This document shows, one piece after another, positions 52,004 through 59,118 of a DNA stretch of 64,000 nt. The stretch comes from Maridesulfovibrio hydrothermalis AM13 = DSM 14728 (GTDB taxonomy: Bacteria > Desulfobacterota > Desulfovibrionia > Desulfovibrionales > Desulfovibrionaceae). Location of the stretch: positions 3,133,370 through 3,197,369 of the forward strand of contig NC_020055.1 in NCBI RefSeq assembly GCF_000331025.1. The letters run 5' to 3'. The position numbers and the translations under genes were made by a program. Under the pieces are notes generated by a model. The model saw only the letters and a program-made list of their open reading frames with translations, ran no database searches and had not been told where the DNA came from. The number at the start of each line of letters is the position of its first letter. The first letter of the stretch is position 1.

Positions 52004-52029
52004 AATAGTAGCACGAAAGAACTACTATT
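52004..52029. promoter_or_regulatory. Palindromic operator candidate at the hydA promoter
   Basis: AATAGTAG and CTACTATT, exact complements, lie 10 bp apart, centred about 75 bp before the hydA ATG. A minus-strand TTGACA (52046-52051) is placed so that its -10 region falls on the palindrome. A dimeric repressor binding here would block hydA transcription. It does not match Rex or FNR consensus. Confidence 0.6.
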
Positions 52030-52045
52030 ACATAATTAATACCTC

Positions 52046-52051
52046 TGTCAA
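52046..52051 (-). promoter_or_regulatory. -35 box of the hydA promoter (candidate)
   Basis: A perfect TTGACA on the minus strand. A -10 at 15-18 bp is only weak (TAATAG or ATAGTA), which would suit an activated or regulated promoter. Confidence 0.45.
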
Positions 52052-52224
52052 TTCCTTAGCTGATCTTATTTCAGGAACTCTAATTGACAGGGTATTGATT
52101 AGTTTTTTGGATAGGTAATTAAAAGTAAAGCTGATGTAAAGTGATTATGAAATTCGCTGTAAAAGTCGATTAATCAGGCGGAAACAAATAGATTTTTTCG
52201 ATCGAAGGTCATTATTTACAACCG

Positions 52225-52274
52225 CAAAAAAAATAGTCGGAACTCAATGTATCGCTACAAAATGAGTTCCGACT
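52225..52274 (-). terminator. Terminator of the DUF4301 gene
   Basis: The perfect 12-bp stem AGTCGGAACTCA/TGAGTTCCGACT with a 16-base loop is followed on the minus strand by ATTTTTTTT. Confidence 0.88.
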
Positions 52275-52358
52275 TTCCCCTGAAACGCTCACCATCCTGC
52301 GGCAGGTCAGGATGAACTGTATGACAGTGCCCAATTACAGTTTAATTAAGTACCGGAA

Positions 52359-53906
52359 CTACATCCGGTGATCTTCTTTCAACAAATCATTAACGGTTTT
52401 GACCGGAGAAAAAGTGCTGAGCGGCACTTCAACAAAAACAGTGATCCAGTCAGCCATAGAACCGTTCCAGAGTCCGGGCAGCTCCATTGCTTTAAGCTTA
52501 CGCCCGTCCTTTGATTTCTCAGAGATAAATCCTGTTTCAGGATCAGTAAAATTCATAAGCGAAAAGCGTTCTCCGCGATGATTACGCACTCCGCAAACAA
52601 GATCCACCGGATTGAAATGGGTAGCTGAGTTCAAAATCTCGACCTGCTCAGGATCATTCATATCAACCTGACTCTTTTCCACAATCTGCGGAGTGGGAAA
52701 ATCGTCAGGGCCATTCACCCAGAAAGGGCCACCCCCCGGTTCACCTTCATTCTTGACCATGCCGCAAACACGTACAGGCTTGGAAAGGTGAGAAAGAAGC
52801 AAAGTAGACTTATCAACAATACTTAGTTCAGCGAAGTTGTCAGGCAGCTTGACCTGCAAACGGGATACAACGAAGATTGCAACCGCTGCAACTTCAAAGT
52901 CACTGCGGTTATGATTCTCAAGCATATTGATGCATTCAAAAATATCCGCCTGAAGCTGGACCAGCAACCCGCCAAGCAGTTTTTTATATTCAAATGTATC
53001 AGTTTTGGCTTTATCTGGCACAACGTTGTCGATATTTTTCAAGAAAACCAGATCACCCCGCATATTATGCAAATTTGTCAACAAAGCACCATGCCCTGCA
53101 GGACGGAACAGAATCTTATTATCATCAGTGCGGAAGACCTCATTATTCATATCAACCGCAACTGTATCTGATTTTCTGCTCTGCTCAGAAAAAGTAATAT
53201 CAAATCTATAATCAGGGTATTTTGCAACAACTTCATCAACATGAGCGCGGATTGCATCTTTATGTTTAGGAGTAACAGTGAAATGAAGTTTAATCTTACC
53301 CTGATTATCTTTGATGTACTCTACAGACTCGGCAATATGCTCTTCAAAAGGAGTACGGTACTTACTGCCATAATTGTGAAACGGAATAAGTCCCTTGGGA
53401 AGTGATGCATAGTTTAGCCCTTTATCAGTAAGCAAGTACTCAAGAATAACAGTATAATCCTGTGCAGCATAGCTTTCCTCAAGATCAGCTCCATCGTCTG
53501 CCATAACTTTTTGCAGGTCGGCATAAAACGGGAATACAGGCAGCAGAGCCATAAAGGTATCCACAAGCTCAGCGTCCTTCTCTTCAAGCTCTCCACCACA
53601 GCGTTCACAATTGAGCTTGGCAAGAAGATGTTTGAACATACGGGTAGCTGCACCGGAAGCAGGGACAAACTTGGCAAAACGTCCTTCGCGGGCTGCCTCT
53701 TCGAACATATCGATAAGCTCTTCCTTGTCTTCGGGCTTAATACGGTAGATACCGTCTCCCAAAGTGCAAGCCCGTTCAAGTTTCGTTGCGGGAAATCCGA
53801 TTCTGAACCGCTGAACCTGCTTTGCCAGAGCAGTAGAAGGAAGACCGCCATCAATAATATCTTTAAGGCCATTCTCAATTTCGCGAATTTCGTTTTCAGT
53901 AGTCAT
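52359..53906 (-). CDS. DUF4301 family protein
   Basis: About 515 residues. The N-terminal part has KFVPASGAATRMFKHL, a nucleotidyl-sugar-like glycine-rich segment, and later FHNYGSKYRTPFEEHI, LFRPAGHGALLTNLHN and GEPGGGPFWVNGPD. These are strongly conserved in DUF4301. The pattern (PASGAATRM, PAGHGALL, GEPGGGPF) recalls nucleotidyltransferases, so a sugar-nucleotide or similar transfer is possible but unproven. The ATG at 53906 has a GGGAAGG box. It is a single gene with its own terminator. Confidence 0.82.
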   Translation of the reverse strand: MTTENEIREIENGLKDIIDGGLPSTALAKQVQRFRIGFPATKLERACTLGDGIYRIKPEDKEELIDMFEEAAREGRFAKFVPASGAATRMFKHLLAKLNCERCGGELEEKDAELVDTFMALLPVFPFYADLQKVMADDGADLEESYAAQDYTVILEYLLTDKGLNYASLPKGLIPFHNYGSKYRTPFEEHIAESVEYIKDNQGKIKLHFTVTPKHKDAIRAHVDEVVAKYPDYRFDITFSEQSRKSDTVAVDMNNEVFRTDDNKILFRPAGHGALLTNLHNMRGDLVFLKNIDNVVPDKAKTDTFEYKKLLGGLLVQLQADIFECINMLENHNRSDFEVAAVAIFVVSRLQVKLPDNFAELSIVDKSTLLLSHLSKPVRVCGMVKNEGEPGGGPFWVNGPDDFPTPQIVEKSQVDMNDPEQVEILNSATHFNPVDLVCGVRNHRGERFSLMNFTDPETGFISEKSKDGRKLKAMELPGLWNGSMADWITVFVEVPLSTFSPVKTVNDLLKEDHRM

Positions 53907-54113
53907 ATGTACCTTCCCGTTATTCATAGCTGCAAAACTCTATCAAAACAGCTAATTAAGAAAATATTATCCCACCCCGTAAACGCAAGAGAGACAACTA
54001 GATACCTACCCCTTAGCATAGTTTTATGGCTATGTTTAGTCTGTAAACAAACTTATTTGCAACTTTTTTGCTTTGTTCTGAAATGCCGAAGACTTACGCT
54101 AATACGCTGAAAT

Positions 54114-54134
54114 AATGTAATAATTTATTACATT
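54114..54134. promoter_or_regulatory. Perfect 21-bp palindrome, candidate operator
   Basis: AATGTAATAA and TTATTACATT flank a central T without mismatch. It lies about 210 bp upstream of the DUF4301 start. AT-rich perfect palindromes of this size are typical for dimeric regulators; the regulator is unknown. Confidence 0.5.
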
Positions 54135-54242
54135 TCATTGTAAACGGTCAGGATAGTGTAAAAAATAAAACAGGAAGGTTGATGAGGTTTACAGATAATC
54201 AGTGAGACGAAATTCCAGCTTGAACTTTTATAGCTGTGCACG

Positions 54243-54285
54243 ATGAAATGCGGGTGACTTGATAATCAAGTCACCCGCATTTCAT
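54243..54285. terminator. Perfect 20-bp inverted repeat after the HsdR_N gene
   Basis: Arms 54243-54262 and 54266-54285 are exact complements with a three-base loop. It follows the HsdR_N-like gene on the minus strand by 75 bp. There is no T run after it, so it is either a terminator without U tract or an RNA-stabilising hairpin. Confidence 0.6.
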
Positions 54286-54360
54286 ACTATCTTTAAGGCC
54301 TAGATCAGCTTAGGCAAAATCTGATTTCAGAAGCGATCACAAAAGCCATAAAAAGTGCTT

Positions 54361-54924
54361 TTACTTTCCGGTCGGCAGAGAACAGGATTCGCTACAGCAT
54401 GTTCCCTGTAAAAATCCAGTATAGGTATAAAAAATACGCTCTATTTTGGCACGTCTTTCAGCAGGCAGCGGTTCACGCACATATCCATCAACCATTTTGA
54501 GAAGCTCTTTATGATCGGGAATAGATTTCAAGCCACGTGCCAAAGTTTTACCGGACACAGCATCAAGCAGAAATGCGTCCATTGAATCGGAGATTACGAC
54601 ATAAGGGACCGGTCCGCCCTGAAACAGTTTGCCGGCGCATACAGCTTCACGTTCGTAACTGCCAACGTCACCTGCGCAAAACATTACCATCAATATCGGT
54701 TTATCTTCTTTGTCGTAGATAACCAGATCAATGGTACGGCACATCTCTTCACCATCAATATTAAAGCAAAGATCCACCTTGGCTTTAAGTGATTCTTTTG
54801 GATATCCTAATTCTTCAACCAGCAACTTTGCCAGCACCTGACGAAACTCTTCGTAAGTCGTTTCTTCTATAACTTCGCCACTTAAATAATCGCGCAATGT
54901 CCCACCCAAACTGACTTCATGCAT
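54361..54924 (-). CDS. HsdR N-terminal-like (PD-D/ExK fold) protein, probably inactive
   Basis: About 187 residues. The region TYEEFRQVLAKLLVEELGYP, then VDLCFNIDGEEMCRTIDLVIYDKEDKPILMVM matches the HSDR_N_2 domain of type I restriction R subunits. The expected E-x-K after the Asp strand is replaced by MVMFCAG, so catalytic residues are lost. A cysteine cluster CCSESC ends the protein. No hsdM or hsdS gene is near. Such stand-alone proteins are common in sulfate reducers as I recall and have no known role. The ATG at 54924 has a GGAG box. Confidence 0.72.
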   Translation of the reverse strand: MHEVSLGGTLRDYLSGEVIEETTYEEFRQVLAKLLVEELGYPKESLKAKVDLCFNIDGEEMCRTIDLVIYDKEDKPILMVMFCAGDVGSYEREAVCAGKLFQGGPVPYVVISDSMDAFLLDAVSGKTLARGLKSIPDHKELLKMVDGYVREPLPAERRAKIERIFYTYTGFLQGTCCSESCSLPTGK

Positions 54925-55072
54925 ATTATGACTCCGGCAGCCCCACAGGGCTTTTGCCTCCGGCGGCACCACGGATTTTCAATCAGGGCCGTCAGAAGAT
55001 TAATTTTTTGTCTTGCTTAAATATATAAGCATATTGAATTGTTGTGCAAGGGGAAGAATCAAATTTACAACA

Positions 55073-55110
55073 AGAAAAGGGCTGAAACCAATACAGATTT
55101 CAACCCTTTA
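55073..55110 (-). terminator. Terminator of the aminotransferase gene
   Basis: The stem AAAGGGtTGAAA/TTTCAgCCCTTT with one mismatch and a 10-base loop is followed on the minus strand by TTCTTGTTG. It lies 23 bp after the stop. Confidence 0.8.
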
Positions 55111-55132
55111 AAGTTTATGCTTTTATTAATTG

Positions 55133-55978
55133 CTAACAGGCGGCTTTGCGGGCTTCCTCAATATACACATCATTGAGACGTTTACTGATCGGCCCCGGTA
55201 CGCCGTTATTGATTGCTGCGCCGTCAATTTCCACAACAGGGCAAACAAAAATCGTTGCGGCTGTGATAAAAGCCTCTGCCGCGTCCTGTGCCTCTGCGAT
55301 AGTAAATGGACGTTCTTCAATTTCCATATCCAGTTCAGCCGCCAGACGAAGAACCGCAGCACGGGTGATTCCATGCAAAATTGAATTAGATAGGTTGCGG
55401 GTGATTATTTTCCCATTTTTGGTAACGATGTAGGCATTATTTGAAGTTCCTTCAGTAACAAAACCGTCTTCGACCATCCAAGCATCATCTTTGCCCTCAG
55501 CTTTAGCCATCATTTTTCCCATGGACGGAGCAAGCAGCTGTACTGTTTTGATATCTCTGCGGCCCCAGCGAATATCGGGAATTGAAATTACTTTAATGCC
55601 TGCTTTTTCGGATGTAAGATCTTTAGCCTGCGTAAAAAGGACCAAAGTCTGAGTGGCTTCTTTGGGAAAAACAAAATCACGATCAGCAGCTCCGCGAGTT
55701 ACCTGCAAGTAGATTGCTCCCTCCTGAAGGTTGTTGCGCTTAATCAGTTCATGATGAATTGCAAGCAATTCATCACTGTCAACAGGCATACTCATCCCCA
55801 GTTCGCCAAGAGAACGCTTCAAACGTGCAACGTGACCTTCAAACTCCGCAATTTTCCCATCCAGAACGGCAGTAACTTCATAAACGCCATCTGCAAACAG
55901 AAATCCACGATCAAAGACAGAAACCTTTGCTTCTTCTTCAGGCACATAAGCACCATTTAAATATACTGTACGACTCAT
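55133..55978 (-). CDS. D-amino-acid aminotransferase-like class IV PLP enzyme
   Basis: 281 residues. RTVYLNGAYVPEEEAKVSVFD and RGFLFADGVYEVTAV open the family; the PLP lysine is in RRDIKTVQLLAPSM (about residue 144), and EDGFVTEGTSNNAYIV plus GITRAAVLRLA complete the fold. It would transfer amino groups between D-amino acids, for example D-alanine and 2-oxoglutarate to D-glutamate. It is on the same strand as, and 65 bp after, the dipeptide-epimerase-like gene. Confidence 0.87.
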   Translation of the reverse strand: MSRTVYLNGAYVPEEEAKVSVFDRGFLFADGVYEVTAVLDGKIAEFEGHVARLKRSLGELGMSMPVDSDELLAIHHELIKRNNLQEGAIYLQVTRGAADRDFVFPKEATQTLVLFTQAKDLTSEKAGIKVISIPDIRWGRRDIKTVQLLAPSMGKMMAKAEGKDDAWMVEDGFVTEGTSNNAYIVTKNGKIITRNLSNSILHGITRAAVLRLAAELDMEIEERPFTIAEAQDAAEAFITAATIFVCPVVEIDGAAINNGVPGPISKRLNDVYIEEARKAAC

Positions 55979-56043
55979 TTTAATCCTTCAACTTTTTTTA
56001 AACCCAGATCTAGCGAGGTGGATAATTTATATAGATATAAAAG

Positions 56044-57009
56044 CTAACCCCAGAGTTCTTTTACCGGAGGATATGCTTTTTCGTCATCATATTTCAGACC
56101 ATGCGGTCTATCTGTAGCAAGAAGCAATGGTCCATCAAGATCGACCACCGCAGTATTCTGGGCCACAAGCATTGCCGGCGCCATGGCAAGTGAAGAACCG
56201 ACCATGCAACCGACCATGATTTTATAACCGGCATCTGCGGCCTGTTTTTTTAAGGCCAGAGCTTCGGTCAGGCCGCCTGTTTTATCGAGCTTAATGTTAA
56301 CCATATCGTACTTGCCTTTCAAGCCTAGAAGCGACGAGCAGTCATGGCAGGATTCATCAGCGCAGACAGGCAGAATCCGTTCAATTTCAAGCAAGGCATC
56401 ATCTTCACCGGCAGGCAATGGCTGCTCGACCATCTCAACCCCTAGACGCACCAGTACCGGAGCCATCTCTTTGTAGACTTCAGGAGTCCAGCCCTCATTC
56501 GCATCAACTATGATACGTGCATCAGGTGCACCCCGGCGGACGGCTTCAATACGGGCGATATCACCTTCACCGCCCAGCTTAGTCTTAAGCAGCGGGCGGT
56601 AAGAATTTTCTGCGGCCTGCTCCTGCATTTTTTCAGGAGTATCCAGCGAAAGAGTATAAGCCGTAACTTCAGGACCGGGTTCCTCCAGTCCGGCAAGCTG
56701 CCAGACAGGAATCCCTTTCTGCTTTGCCTCAAGATCCCACAATGCGCAATCAACCGCATTTCGAGCCGCTCCGGCAGGCAGTGCGTTCTGAAGAGTTTTA
56801 CGGCTCAGGGGAAGTTCAAGACCCTCAATCTGGGCAATAACGCTTTCGACTGTTTCATCGTAGCGGGCATATGGAACGCATTCCCCCTGCCCTGTATAGC
56901 CGTCCTGCTCTATTTCGACCCTCAACACGACAGCTTCAGTTCGCGATCCCCTCGCAATGGTGAAAACCCGCGCCATCGGAAACACATCTTTTTCTACCGA
57001 AATTTTCAT
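56044..57009 (-). CDS. dgcA: Enolase-superfamily dipeptide epimerase / DgcA-like racemase
   Basis: 321 residues. The K-x-K acid-base pair is in LLKTKLGGEGD, the metal ligands are in IIVDANEGWTP, VEQPLPAGEDD and CADESCHD, and the second catalytic lysine is in NIKLDKTGGLTEAL. This is the L-Ala-D/L-Glu epimerase branch. It overlaps the DUF1611/DgcN gene by four bases; that pair has been described as a D-glutamate catabolic route in which DgcN acetylates D-Glu and DgcA epimerises N-acetylglutamate. A peptidoglycan dipeptide role is the alternative. Confidence 0.83.
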   Translation of the reverse strand: MKISVEKDVFPMARVFTIARGSRTEAVVLRVEIEQDGYTGQGECVPYARYDETVESVIAQIEGLELPLSRKTLQNALPAGAARNAVDCALWDLEAKQKGIPVWQLAGLEEPGPEVTAYTLSLDTPEKMQEQAAENSYRPLLKTKLGGEGDIARIEAVRRGAPDARIIVDANEGWTPEVYKEMAPVLVRLGVEMVEQPLPAGEDDALLEIERILPVCADESCHDCSSLLGLKGKYDMVNIKLDKTGGLTEALALKKQAADAGYKIMVGCMVGSSLAMAPAMLVAQNTAVVDLDGPLLLATDRPHGLKYDDEKAYPPVKELWG

Positions 57010-58010
57010 ACAAGAGCCTCTACAAGACGAGCTGCCCCCTGCCTGAAAGGATCAACGGTTGGAAGCCCCATTTTCTTCTCAACTTCATCAAGATATTTCA
57101 AGGCGGCCGGCTCATCCATATGCTGGGTGTTGATAGAAATAGCTACGGCTTTACATTCAGGATTAACAATCTGAGCAAGTTTAAGTGCTATCTCACGCAA
57201 ATCTTCGATGGAAGGTAAAGTATAATCCGGCAGGCCGCGCATAAATTCACGGGTCGGTTCATGACAAAGAATTAACGCATCAGGCTGCCCGCCATGAATA
57301 AGAGCCATGGTCACGCCGGAATAAGAAGCATGAAACAGACTCCCCTGCCCTTCGATGAAATCCCAGTGATCAGGATCATTGTCAGGAGTCAGCCATTCAA
57401 CTGATCCAGCCATGAAATCTGCAACAACAGCGTCAAGAGGAACCCCGTTTCCTTCAATCAGAATTCCGGTCTGCCCTGTCGGGCGAAAGGTTGATTTCAA
57501 TCCCCGTTTTTTCATTTCACGATCCATAGCAAGAGTGGTGTACATCTTACCTACAGAGCAATCAGTGCCGACAGCAAGACATCTTTTACCTGTGCGCTTT
57601 TTTCCGCTGGCGATAGGATATTGAACAGAAGGAATACGCACATCATGCAAAGTTCTGCCATTTTCCTGTGCAGCTTTAACCAGATCATCCTCATCCCGAA
57701 GCAGGTTATGCAGACCGGAAGCTATGTCCATGCCGGATTCAAGTGCTTCAACCAAAATAGACTTCCAGTTCTCACCTATAACTCCGCCACGGTTGACCAC
57801 TCCGATAACTAAAGTTTTAACTCCGGCTGCAGCAGCCTCCTTGATAGAAAGATCTTTTATTCCCAGATCGGCATTACATCCTTCCATACGAATCTGCCCC
57901 GCAACGGCTTCCGGTCTCCAATCATAAATCCCCTGAGCCATTTTAGCGGCTAAACCGTCAGGTGCATCTCCCAGAAAAAGTAAATATGGTGCTTCAAACA
58001 TTGCTTGCAT
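57006..58010 (-). CDS. dgcN: DUF1611 protein, DgcN-like D-glutamate N-acetyltransferase
   Basis: 334 residues. A P-loop-like motif GTDCSVGKMYTTLAMDREM (about residue 147), FRPTGQTGILIEGNG and later EGQGSLFHASYSG and LCHEPTREFMRGLPDY are typical of DUF1611. Members named DgcN N-acetylate D-glutamate. Upstream of DgcA on one transcript (ATGA overlap) and with a D-amino-acid aminotransferase beyond, this suggests a three-gene D-amino-acid module. Confidence 0.8.
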   Translation of the reverse strand: MQAMFEAPYLLFLGDAPDGLAAKMAQGIYDWRPEAVAGQIRMEGCNADLGIKDLSIKEAAAAGVKTLVIGVVNRGGVIGENWKSILVEALESGMDIASGLHNLLRDEDDLVKAAQENGRTLHDVRIPSVQYPIASGKKRTGKRCLAVGTDCSVGKMYTTLAMDREMKKRGLKSTFRPTGQTGILIEGNGVPLDAVVADFMAGSVEWLTPDNDPDHWDFIEGQGSLFHASYSGVTMALIHGGQPDALILCHEPTREFMRGLPDYTLPSIEDLREIALKLAQIVNPECKAVAISINTQHMDEPAALKYLDEVEKKMGLPTVDPFRQGAARLVEALV

Positions 58011-58880
58011 CTCCGTAATGGTCAGTGATTTTTATTGCATACACTGATTAATTATATTTGTAATTTTAGTCAGGATATATGGACTTACTCCACCACTCAG
58101 TCAGGCCGAAATGAAAATATCTGCAATGATATGCCACAAGATGACTATTTTGGATATGCACATTAAATTCAAGATGTTGAAAGGATAAATGATTAAAATT
58201 TAATATAAAATTCAACTTACCATTTTCTCCATCCGTATAAAATTTTACAAATAAGAGGTTTTGCAAATTATAATTCATAACTATGCGAAATTATCGAACA
58301 AAAATTCTTATTAATTAACATATTTCCCAATAAACCACTTGTTATTTCAACTGAACAACAAAAAAAGCCCCGGTTACTGATATCAGGTATATGCTTTAAC
58401 ATGCCGTAATTAAAACATAGTTCACACCAGAATTATTTCGTCTGGTTTTGCCCTGAAAGGATGGGCCTCCATGACTCAACAATGATAAAAGTACAAAAAA
58501 GTACAAATTTGTTTCAAATATAAAATTCATAAAACTGGACAATGAAAATCGTTGTAACTATCAGCCAGACCGCAACTCCTTAATACTGCTTTCGAAACAC
58601 AAACTCAATTTCATACTTATTTTATCCAAAATATCTCAGTTTACTATTGACGGTCTCATTTTTCTAATATAGCCCTGTAATTGATTTTGACTTTCAACCT
58701 CTAATAGGTTGTTTTTCATTTCAATCAAACATTGAACTGACTTTTCATAATCCCTATGCACCACCTTAGTGTACTTAATCTAAGTGGTGTTAGTGGTGTT
58801 AAGCGTATTTTATGTCCGGCTGCGCCAGCCGCCTTCTTTAGCAACAGTTATTATGGCACATTACTGCCACGGGGTTGAAA
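58011..58880. other. Long intergenic region upstream of feoA
   Basis: 870 bp, mostly AT-rich. A 70-codon minus-strand frame at 58066-58278 has no ribosome site or recognisable product and is probably not a gene. The part 58428-58475 has two short hairpins (CCAGAATTATTTCGTCTGG and GCCC-TGAAAGGAT-GGGC). At 58759-58801 are an inverted and a tandem repeat near feoA. Confidence 0.5.
58759..58801. promoter_or_regulatory. Repeat cluster upstream of feoA, candidate operator
   Basis: CACCACCTTAG (58759-58769) and CTAAGTGGTG (58780-58789) form a near-perfect inverted repeat. GTGGTGTTA is repeated exactly in tandem at 58784-58792 and 58793-58801. It is about 80 bp before the feoA ATG, a fitting place for an iron-dependent regulator, but it does not look like a classical Fur box. 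Confidence 0.45.
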
Positions 58881-59117
58881 ATGACTACCAACATCAATCT
58901 TTCTAACGTTTGTGTGGGTCGATCTTACTGCATACTCGGTTACGAACTTGAAACTTCTGAATACGCGCAGAAACTGCGCAAAATGGGTTTTGTGGAAGGA
59001 ACGCCCATTGAGCTTGCACCTATCAAAATTTCAGATCCAATGATTTTTCAAATTCGCGGCAGCCGGGTTGCTCTCAGAAAGATAGAAGCAAAACAAATCA
59101 AGGTTGGAGAGCTTTAA
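58881..59117 (+). CDS. feoA: Ferrous iron transport protein FeoA
   Basis: 78 residues. The SH3-like FeoA core is visible: CVGRSYCILGYELETSEYAQ, KLRKMGFVEGTPIELAPI, and the end FQIRGSRVALRKIEAKQI. FeoA is a cytosolic partner of FeoB. The ATG at 58881 has GGGG 6 bp upstream; a TTG two codons earlier is less likely. The stop is one base before the feoB start. Confidence 0.9.
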   Translation: MTTNINLSNVCVGRSYCILGYELETSEYAQKLRKMGFVEGTPIELAPIKISDPMIFQIRGSRVALRKIEAKQIKVGEL

Positions 59118-59118
59118 A

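Larger units (their letters stand above)
51943..52358. other. hydA promoter region and DUF4301 terminator
   Basis: 416 bp without an ORF. It contains a 26-bp palindrome (52004-52029), a TTGACA box, a 9-bp inverted repeat (CTGTCAATT at 52045-52053 and AATTGACAG at 52082-52090), and the hairpin terminator of the DUF4301 gene (52225-52274). Confidence 0.6.
53907..54360. other. Intergenic region upstream of DUF4301
   Basis: 454 bp with no gene. It holds a perfect 21-bp palindrome at 54114-54134 and a perfect 20-bp hairpin at 54243-54285. No ORF with a ribosome site is seen. Confidence 0.55.

Noticed and set aside
58066-58278. Minus-strand 70-codon ORF in the long feoA upstream region
   Set aside because: No ribosome site, no domain, composition like the surrounding AT-rich DNA.
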